This document shows positions 11,761 through 64,000 of a DNA stretch of 64,000 bases, in pieces. Below the pieces are notes generated by a model. The model ran no database searches and was not told the origin of the DNA. It saw only the letters and a list, made by a program, of their open reading frames with translations. Location: the NCBI GenBank assembly GCA_965153355.1, contig OZ231126.1:18228001-18292000 (forward strand), written 5' to 3'. The first letter of the stretch is position 1. The number at the start of each line of letters is the position of its first letter. A program made the position numbers and the translations under genes. This DNA is from Flaccisagitta enflata. Lineage: Eukaryota; Chaetognatha; Sagittoidea; Aphragmophora.

Positions 11761-12114
11761 ACAGCCCTTACGATTTTTTTCCGGTCGGCGAGAGCCGCCT
11801 TTACTGGTATATACATATATATATTTATAAATATAAAAAATGTATGCAGAGCTCGATAATCTGTGACCGCGCAGGAAGATCTTTTTGATTTCCGATGACT
11901 ACCGGCTTACGGCCAAAGGCAACCGGCAACCGACTTTTTCGATAGTTCGATAGTTCGATATATCATTATTATTACTTATTACTTATTACTTCGATAGTTC
12001 GATAGTTCGTTAGTTCGATATATCATGGTTATAAACTTATTACTGTGCCTTATATATATTTTCATGACTGCTTGGACCGTTGGAACGTGTGCGTGTAGAT
12101 CAACGGATAACTGT

Positions 12115-12116
<2 letters not shown>

Positions 12117-12172
<56 letters not shown>

Positions 12173-12201
12173 GCGTGTGCGTGTGCGTGTGTGTGTGTGT
12201 G
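12117..12201 (+). repeat. (TG)n microsatellite
   Basis: TGTG run with TGCG variants. Confidence 0.9.
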
Positions 12202-12217
12202 TTTATATGGGACACAG

Positions 12218-13019
12218 TATGACAGTGGACAACATTACATCAAAACCAAAAAATAAGGACAAGAGCCTTGGGAGCTCTTACTGGAGTTTAATGCGCACCC
12301 CTCACTACTATCCTTAGAATTATCAAAATCCATCTCAACCCTTACCAAAGAGCAACTCATCAGATACAAACCAACAGCAAGAAAAACCTATAATTGTCGG
12401 CTTTTTATGAAATATGTAAGTGACAAGAAAGAGTACCAGATATCTGCGTTGAACGCCACTTCATTCCTCACAGCTATCTGATCTTCCCATTGTAAATCAA
12501 GATTTTTCCCACTAACTGAGAATAATCCACAAAGTCACCCTGAGTCAACCCTAAATTCTCAGATATATTACTAGTAATCATAATCCAAATTGAGCAAAAC
12601 AAATTACCAAAGGATAAATGAATTATCAAAGATAATGTAATTACCAAAGGCAATGTTGCGAAGAAACCATACCATAAAGGCAAGAATCGAGAGTCAACCT
12701 TACTGGGACCGCCGGCATTCTTAACCAAGGTACTAAACTATATGACAGTGGACAACATTACATCAAAACCAAAAAATAAGGACAAGAGCCTTGGGAGCTC
12801 TTACTGGAGTTTAATGCGCACCCCTCACTACTATCCTTAGAATTATCAAAATCCATCTCAACCCTTACCAAAGAGCAACTCATCAGATACAAACCAACAG
12901 CAAGAAAAACCTATAATTGTCGGCTATTTATGAAATATGCAAGTGACAAGAAAGAGTACCAGATATCTGCGTTGAACGCCACTTCATTCCTCACAGCTAT
13001 CTGATCTTCCCATTGTAAA
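12218..13019. mobile_element. TRIM-like element with 279-bp direct terminal repeats
   Basis: 12218-12496 and 12741-13019 are direct copies (TATGACAGTGGACAAC... to ...CCCATTGTAAA), the only differences I see being two point changes. They enclose 244 bp of unrelated DNA. On the minus strand the interior ends GTGGGAAAAATCTTGA, which could be a polypurine tract. A repeated GACACAGT (12211-12218, 13056-13063) might be a target duplication separated by (TGTAAA)n. No coding capacity. Confidence 0.5.
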
Positions 13020-13308
13020 ATGTAAATGTAAATGTAAATGTAAATGTAAATGTATGACACAGTTTGTATTCTAACTCAGTATGTGCCCATTTGTTTTCGT
13101 ATCGGTAGTCTGTGCAGCTGTGTATGTTTGTAAGTCTGTCTTTCTCTCTGTCTGTCTGTCTGTTTGTCTGTTCGAACGCTCCCCGTTTATTACCTGCGAG
13201 AGCTAATCGATAATTCTCTTATCTTATCTCATCTACGTCGGCTACGCTGTCTATTTATAGCCATTTTATTTAATTCTGCTTCGTCCCTCGGTAAATGCAA
13301 ATACCGAA

Positions 13309-13309
13309 A

Positions 13310-13395
<86 letters not shown>

Positions 13396-13420
13396 CGACG
13401 ACGACGATGATGGATTATCA

Positions 13421-13456
<36 letters not shown>

Positions 13457-13500
13457 ATGGAGGATTATCAATGATGATGATGAGGATGGTGATGATGATA

Positions 13501-13536
<36 letters not shown>

Positions 13537-13655
13537 ATGACGGTGATGATGATGATGATGATGATCATGATCATGATGATCATGATGATAATGAGGATAG
13601 ATGTTGAATTGATGATCATGATGATTATGATGATGATGATGATGAGGATGATGAA

Positions 13656-13718
<63 letters not shown>

Positions 13719-13795
13719 GGATGATGATGATGTTGATTCAAATTGATGATATTGATGATGATGATGATGATGTTGATGGTCAAAGATGATGATGT
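13309..13795 (+). repeat. (ATG)n / (GAT)n trinucleotide array
   Basis: Nearly 500 bp of GAT repeats with small interruptions, about 120 bp upstream of receptor exon 1. The poly-Met, poly-Asp, poly-Ile and poly-Ser ORFs are artefacts. Confidence 0.9.
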
Positions 13796-13917
13796 CAAAT
13801 AACCACCATCCAGCCACGCATATTATTAATAGGTCATCATCTTAATCCTCAAGTAGTGTCCCCCGTGTTAATTCCTTTCGTGCTTCGTAATCTTTCAGAT
13901 AAAAAAAAGAAATTGAA

Positions 13918-58934
<45,017 letters not shown>

Positions 58935-59079
58935 TTGATTAATATTTTTTTTCTGAAGAGATTATGTTTTTAGTATAAATCATTGATTTATTTGCATCGT
59001 TAGCATTGAGAATCATTTATGCGTATAAAATTGAGAAAAATGAAATAAAATTCGCTCACATTCCATGACTTTTCTTAGG

Positions 59080-59216
59080 TGAAATTCTTAATCTGTCCCT
59101 TAATGCAAAAATTTGCATTCCTAAAAACATGGCCCTATTCTAAAAACAAAGAAGAAATGGGCTATGTTCTTAGAAATGCAATTTTTTTGCATTTTGGAAG
59201 AGATTAAGAATTTCAC
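59080..59216. repeat. Short inverted repeat after the receptor gene
   Basis: GTGAAATTCTTAATCT..ATTTGCATTCCTAAAAACATGG and its complement at 59163-59216. Same family as 5320-5470. Confidence 0.65.
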
Positions 59217-59465
59217 GCAAAATGACTTCGCAAATTTGCTGCTTGTGTGCACCGCAACTTTAAAGCGAGTTGCCGAAAAAGGTTTCAATGATCTTTTTAG
59301 GAGGCAACTTTCGCGGCGTTTTTACGGTTCATGTGACAGAAAAATGGGAGTAGAAAATTAAACAAGACCATTTTAACACAAGTAAAAAAATGCGCTGTAA
59401 CAGTGTATCGGCGATATACTGTAACCCCTTTTTGACCTTTTTGACCCTTTTGACTTGGTCAATAA

Positions 59466-59582
59466 CAATGCCAAGTAGGCAAATAGGGTGCGCCATTTGG
59501 ATCGTCAAACGAATGCGTTGCCAACCGACCAACCGACCGACGCGACGGACACAGCCACTTAAAGAAGTGCTTTGGTGCACCT
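59466..59582 (-). mobile_element. Hairpin-arm element, AGGTGC family, minus strand
   Basis: On the minus strand: hairpin AGGTGCACCAAAGCACTT, GGTC/GGTT units, distal GGCGCACCC, and a CTACTTGGCATTG end. Confidence 0.7.
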
Positions 59583-60580
59583 TAAAAAACAAGCCCAACA
59601 GGGTAATAATCGACTGTAGTGGCATGCTCCGTAATACGTTAACACACAGCATAAGACAAAATTACGTATATCATTATATGATTTCAAATTCAATAAGAAA
59701 TGACCTAAAAATACCTAAAGATGACCGAAAACAGTCGCTTGCGGGTAGGATTTTCTACCTTCCCTGGAGTAACGGTTTTGGTTTTACTATCATGGGTGAT
59801 AGGTAGTTGTTGGGAAAATGCCCAAATTTGGTCACTTTGGCCTCAAATTGAGGCCACTTCGTATTTGAAATCGAACCTAAAATCCATGAGCTTATTAAAC
59901 TAGAGCTCAAGAGTTAACCAGTGGTGCAATCCGCATGTTTTTATTTTTATTTGTTTAGATTTGAGAGAGTTTTAAAGATGGGGCTTGAGAGGACTTTTTT
60001 GCAGCATGAAATCTGGGGGTAATTTGGACATTTTTCACTATATTGCAGCTTTGGATAGACCAATCTTTAAAAAATTGGTGACCAAATTGAAGAGTTTTTG
60101 ATGCTCTAACTGATTCTGGAAAAATTTTGGATCGATATGGCCTCAAAAAATTTTTATTAATTCTCAAAGCAGGTAAAAAAATCAAGTTTTAATGTCATTT
60201 AGGTTATTTTTCATTGAAAAATTATGCCACTTCCAAACTGAAAAATGACTTAAAATTCATGAGCAAATCAAACTACAGCTCACGAGCTAATCAGTGGGGC
60301 AATCGGCATCTCAAAACAATTCTGCGTTTAGATTTGACAAAACTTCAAAGTTTAAAGGGTATAATGACAAAAATGATCCTCATACCCCTTCATCTTTGAA
60401 AGACTCTAAAGTCATACAGCAAGGTCCAGAAAAAAACTTTTTTCGGTCACTTTTGTATCAATTTTTCGCATCGAAAAGTCCACTATGAACCAAAAAAACG
60501 GTCGTATATGCTTCTTGGAGCCTCACACCACTCCCACAATAAGAATTGGTCCGCAGTTGGCAGGCCTGAGCTATATAGCA
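59583..60580. other. No feature recognised
   Basis: AT-rich DNA between the receptor gene and the second BEL element. 60590-60715 is an (AATACAATACC)-type short repeat. No gene seen. Confidence 0.5.
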
Positions 60581-60929
60581 TTTTTGTCAACTATACAATA
60601 CCAATACAATACCTCTAAATATTGGGACAATACAATACAATACCAATACAATACAATATCCATTTAAATTGTATACAATACATTATAATGATATACAATA
60701 CATTATAATATCTGAACATGTTCTAAACTTAAATAATAAACTAAGTAAAAAATGATCAAAGATTTAATAGTGTACAATAATTTACAGAAAATTTTTTATT
60801 ATTGATTAACAAACAATACTTAAAACTTAAAAAAAATCTTCATAGCCTGATAAAAGTTTTTTTTCATTTTTTTCTAATTTGTCTTTATCCTTTAACTGTT
60901 GTAGCTTTTTTTATTCATTTCTCTCTTTC

Positions 60930-60995
60930 CATTTTCCTCTCTCTGTCTCTCTGTCTCTCTGTCTCTCTCTGTCTCTCTGTCTCTCTCTGTCTGTC

Positions 60996-61042
<47 letters not shown>

Positions 61043-61046
61043 TTTT
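60930..61046 (+). repeat. (TCTCTGTC)n / (CT)n microsatellite
   Basis: TCTCTGTC and CTGT units passing into pure CT. Ser/Leu-rich ORFs are artefacts. Confidence 0.9.
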
Positions 61047-61049
61047 TTA

Positions 61050-62009
61050 TCTCAATTATATTTTCAATCTTCTTTTTCTTCCCCCTCTGTCTCCCTAGGC
61101 CCTAGCCACTGAATCTTACCCTCAAAGATTTTTGTTCCTCTTGATCCTCTTCTTCCTCTTCATCTCTATCTTTAACCAACTCCTACTCTCACCACTTTCC
61201 CTTCCTCCTCTTCTTTATTTCTCCTAAATTCCTACATTCAGTAAATTTTCCTCTTCCTCTTCTTTCATCTCTCACCTTATCGCTTCCTTCGTATCATATT
61301 TGGTCACGTCCTATTCGTTTTTACTGTTTTGTGCGCTTTTGCGAGTTGCATTGCATTCTGCATCGTGATTTGTCATGACGTCGTGTCGCTCGTGATTTGT
61401 CTCGTGATTAGTCCAAGTCGGTGTGATCTGTCTCGTGATTGGTCACCGCTTATTTCTTCGTAGTTTGGTTTCTTTTAAAAGCGTTGTCGCGCCTTGGCTA
61501 ATCAAAGTTTTGTCAAGTCGGACCGTAGGTAATTATCGTCCTCAAGTTATCCCTGAGTTTTATCGTTTGATCCTTAAATTTTGTCGTTAATCCATGAGTC
61601 GCCAATTGGCAATGTAATTAATGGTTTTAATCGTATCTTTTACAGCTTTTGACGTGTCCCTTCATTGTATCATCTTTTATCGTGACAATAAAGTTTGTCA
61701 ATGCATCATGGAATTGGCTATTTTATTCGTATCGTGAAGCCTAGCTATATCTAATACAAGTTTAGCTACGCTGAAATAGTCAAAAGCTACGCCGCAACTT
61801 CCATCAAGTTACGTCATCGAGGGGACCCAGTCAAGTCACCGACGCAAACGAACTTCCATCTACAAGATCCAATCGTCTATCGGTCGGTCCACTCGGCGTT
61901 CGGAACAATCCCGGCCTGGAGTGAAGATTCCCAGTCATGTTCCTCATCCTTCTCCTGCCCGGCGTCTCAGAGTCTATCTTCTTCCTCCTCGTCACTACAA
62001 TTAAGTTAA
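61050..62009. other. Region upstream of second gag (possible LTR/leader)
   Basis: 61090-61280 is CT-rich. 61300-62000 is unique-looking DNA with repeated CGTGATTTGTC/CTCGTGATT words and an AATAAA at 61687. It may contain the 5' LTR and leader, but without a second LTR copy in the window the ends cannot be set. No gene seen. Confidence 0.35.
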
Positions 62010-63383
62010 GTGATGCGTAGTAGGGCTGAATGTGCGGCCAAGTTACAAGAATTTGTTAAAGCCCAAGATCGTTTGGATATATTTTTGCGTGGAGAAGAAA
62101 ATCCGGATGACGATTTTAATACTGCCGGAAACCATTTTAATGCCCTCCTTTCTGAACTGCTAACGCACATTGATAAATTTTCGAGGGACAAACAGGCGTT
62201 CATAACCGCGGCCAAGAAGAAAACCTTCGTGCCCCAGCATCGTCGTCGTCTCTCTAGGGCTAGAGATCGTTCAAATTCACGTTCTTCCTCACGTTCTCAA
62301 TCACGCTCAAGTCTCCCCTCAAGCCTCTCCTCAAGTGCCAAGGCGTCATTTGCCTCAACCTCCGACGTTTCAATGGGAGATCCCAACAGCGTGGCGGCGG
62401 CGGCGGCGGCCAAGGCCACGGCCGACGCGGAGGCGGCTGCAGAAGAGCAGAAAGTGGCTCGGCTCCTCCAAATGAAGATAGAGATAGAAGCGGCGCGACG
62501 AAAAGTCGTCAAAGTCAAGCTTGAAACTCAGGAAAAAGAAGCTCAGGTCTTTCAAGCTGCAATCGATGAGGGACTCGCTTCGGGGCTTTCTAAAATGGTT
62601 ACTATTGATGATGATGAAACCCATCCAGTCAATAGTAGTCACCCTCTCGCCAACAGTGGTCTCCCTCTCGCCAACAGTGGTCTCCCTCCCACCAACAGTG
62701 GAACGACTCCCTCTACAGTGAACAATCTTACGAAGTTGCTCGGCAATCAACAACTCAAGAATTCAGTTCCCAAAGACGCCGAGAAGTTTGAATCAGGTTC
62801 AATCCAGTATGCTATTTTCATTGCCAAATATACTTCGGAAGTTATGAACGTCCAAGGGATTACAGATGCAGAAAGGTTCATCGCTCTTCAAGAACGAACC
62901 ACAGGTGAAGCGGGTAAAACTGTTTCGAATTTTGTTTTTGAGTCTGATAAAACTGTTGCCTTCAAAAATGCGTTGGCTGAACTCGAATTTTTCTATGGCA
63001 GTAAACCAGGAAAAGCCGAGGGCTATTTGGACAAGATTCTGAGTGGGAAACAGGTAAGCCCCCTGAGCCCTGATGGTGTAAAACAGTTAATTCAAGAATT
63101 ACAAGAAATGGTTTCATTTGCTAAGGCAGTGAAAGATGCGTCCTTTCTTGAACTGAACGCAACTGTAGTGAGCATCGTCAAGAAGAGATTAAGTTTTAAG
63201 ATGAAAGAGCATTTCTCTCAGGCCTCAATCAAAGCTGAGGCCAGAGGGGAAAAGATTAATACGGATTTCCTTGTTAAGTTCCTTAGAGAATGGTACACGG
63301 ACGCCAACAGACAGTTTGGCCTGGGAAAATTGGTGGAGAGTAAGACCTCTTCATCCGTTTCCTCCTCTTCTTCCATTTCCTGA
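62010..63383 (+). CDS. gag: Second BEL/Pao-type gag (DUF1759-like), partial element
   Basis: 457 codons. Residues 1-80 are helical. An RS-rich basic stretch (RSNSRSSSRSQSRS, about 87-102) and an Ala-rich, Lys/Glu-rich coiled coil (about 125-190) follow. A degenerate triple repeat around LPLANSG / LPPTNSG lies near 215-230. A gag domain spans about 250-350, with FIAKYTSEV, ITDAERFIAL, TGEAGKTV and ALAELEFFYGS in the order usual for BEL gag (DUF1759). The frame ends at TGA 63381 but stays open in the same frame for 56 more codons to TGA 63552. Its pol would lie beyond the window. Its sequence is unlike the gag of the 16-29 kb element. Confidence 0.8.
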   Translation: MMRSRAECAAKLQEFVKAQDRLDIFLRGEENPDDDFNTAGNHFNALLSELLTHIDKFSRDKQAFITAAKKKTFVPQHRRRLSRARDRSNSRSSSRSQSRSSLPSSLSSSAKASFASTSDVSMGDPNSVAAAAAAKATADAEAAAEEQKVARLLQMKIEIEAARRKVVKVKLETQEKEAQVFQAAIDEGLASGLSKMVTIDDDETHPVNSSHPLANSGLPLANSGLPPTNSGTTPSTVNNLTKLLGNQQLKNSVPKDAEKFESGSIQYAIFIAKYTSEVMNVQGITDAERFIALQERTTGEAGKTVSNFVFESDKTVAFKNALAELEFFYGSKPGKAEGYLDKILSGKQVSPLSPDGVKQLIQELQEMVSFAKAVKDASFLELNATVVSIVKKRLSFKMKEHFSQASIKAEARGEKINTDFLVKFLREWYTDANRQFGLGKLVESKTSSSVSSSSSIS

Positions 63384-64000
63384 TCTTTCTCCCCTTCCTC
63401 TTCGAGTTTTAACAAAACAGGTGGGACGCGCACTGCTTCGGTTCCCAATTTGGACAAGACGGGTTCGAATCCCAAGGCCGACGTCGCTGCCATGGATGTT
63501 CAAGGCAAGCCTCCTTACGTTCTTCAGGCGCTGCAGCAGCAACAGCCAGTTTGAAGATGTCACGGTGGGGGTAACCAACATTGAGGACTCCCCTCCACTC
63601 AAGGAAAGTAGCAGGTCATGGATAAATTTTCGAATGATCATTTCAGTATTGAGCATATTGTGCATATTGGTTCTGGTTTCATGTGTAACCCACTCTTTTA
63701 AGTCAAAACCAAGTTTGTTTTCTCCATTATCCAGCTCAAGTCAGTTGCTCAGTCAAAATGTTAAGGTTCTCCAAGATGGCAAACAACAATTTGGTATTGA
63801 GAAAACCACTCTTGCCAAGATTAGCCATTTTGATTTCGTCTCCAAGTGGCATTTGGATTGCTGCTGTCATCTTCTATTGGACAAAGAGTATGTGGCATCG
63901 TTGCCATGTCGTTTGAAGAACAAAGGGCAGAACAACTCTGCTCTGCAAGATCCTGTCAAGAACATCGCCGGCATTTGCCATGGTGATGTTGAGAACAAAT
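63193..64000 (+). CDS. Open frame running off the window after gag (+1 frame)
   Basis: This frame is one base ahead of gag and has no stop from 63193 to the window end. The part after about 63550 looks most protein-like: EDVTVGVTNIEDSPPL, then a hydrophobic stretch MIISVLSILCILVLVSC that could be a membrane helix, then a Cys-containing segment (WHLDCCCHLLLDKEYV). I recognise no protease or zinc knuckle. It may be the start of pol or another protein; the family is unassigned. Confidence 0.4.
63384..63554 (+). CDS. In-frame extension of second gag beyond TGA
   Basis: The gag frame continues without break after the TGA at 63381-63383: Ser-rich, then NKTGGTRTASVPNLDKTGSN and a Gln-rich end, to TGA at 63552-63554. 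It would be made only by stop readthrough or in a parent copy lacking the stop. Confidence 0.4.
   Translation, partial: SFSPSSSSFNKTGGTRTASVPNLDKTGSNPKADVAAMDVQGKPPYVLQALQQQQPV

Larger units (their letters stand above)
6888..11940. mobile_element. Candidate ~5-kb foldback element carrying the 428-codon ORF
   Basis: About 6890-6990 (GTTGCCTTTGGCCGTAAGCC, then TCATCGGAAATC, GCGCGGTCACAGATTATC, GAGCTCTGCATA) recurs as its reverse complement at about 11842-11935. A second inverted pair lies inside: 7555-7604 against 11344-11393 (GCAATATGTGGTCAGCGATA block). Between them are three (GGGA)n tracts and the ORF at 9029-10315. No transposase was recognised and no target duplication was established. 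Confidence 0.45.

Noticed and set aside
13164-13817. Poly-Met, poly-Asp, poly-Ile and poly-Ser ORFs
   Set aside because: All come from the (GAT)n trinucleotide array.
61300-62009. 5' LTR of the second BEL element
   Set aside because: No second LTR copy, target duplication or primer site visible in the window, so ends cannot be supported.

Overview
This is animal DNA, most likely from a protostome invertebrate. Three things point there: genes split by GT-AG introns, a dense load of invertebrate-type mobile elements (BEL/Pao, mariner-type MITEs, microsatellites), and a receptor of a family best known from arthropods, nematodes, molluscs and annelids. The phylum cannot be set from the sequence alone. 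No bacterial, CRISPR or convincing tRNA/rRNA signal was seen.

The one clear host gene is a class A peptide receptor of the myosuppressin/DMSR (FMRFamide-receptor-like) group. It runs on the + strand from 13918 to 58934 in ten coding exons. I assembled these by matching reading phase across every junction: 1314 nt, 437 residues, no frame break. Its introns are huge and packed with repeats. Intron 2 holds a complete BEL/Pao LTR retrotransposon in antisense (16158-29332; 915-bp LTRs, 5-bp target duplication). That element encodes a gag split over several frames, a long pol, and an extra non-envelope ORF after pol. A second, unrelated BEL-type gag starts at 62010 and runs off the right edge. The left 13.9 kb has no confident host gene. 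It holds nested palindromes, G-rich satellites and one 428-codon ORF of unknown function that lies between inverted repeats.

The most interesting pattern is a dispersed family of more than 20 hairpin-ended elements, found from 2376 to 59582. Each has a terminal hairpin, then GGTC/GGTT tandem units, a variable interior, and a distal copy of one hairpin arm followed by a GGCC..CTTG end. Subfamilies change arm sequence together (AGTCGCGTGC/GCACGCGACT, AGTCGCGGAC/GTCCGCGACT, AGGTGCGAC/GTCGCACCT, AGGTGCGCC/GGCGCAC, AGTTGCGGAC/GTCCGCAAC), so the 5' and 3' arms co-vary. One copy (40491-40699) has a paralogous empty site (45321-45340) that fixes its boundaries. The closest known class I can name is Helentron-associated elements (HINE/DINE-1-like), but the covarying arms look distinctive.

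Other repeat layers are: at least nine mariner-type palindromic MITEs (CAGT termini, mostly TA-flanked), some nested inside one another; a second dispersed family with a conserved double hairpin bounding a different satellite in each copy; a TRIM-like pair of 279-bp direct repeats; and a 3-kb inverted repeat built from ~0.5-kb tandem units. A possible two-exon minus-strand gene fragment lies inside the receptor gene at 37228-38492.
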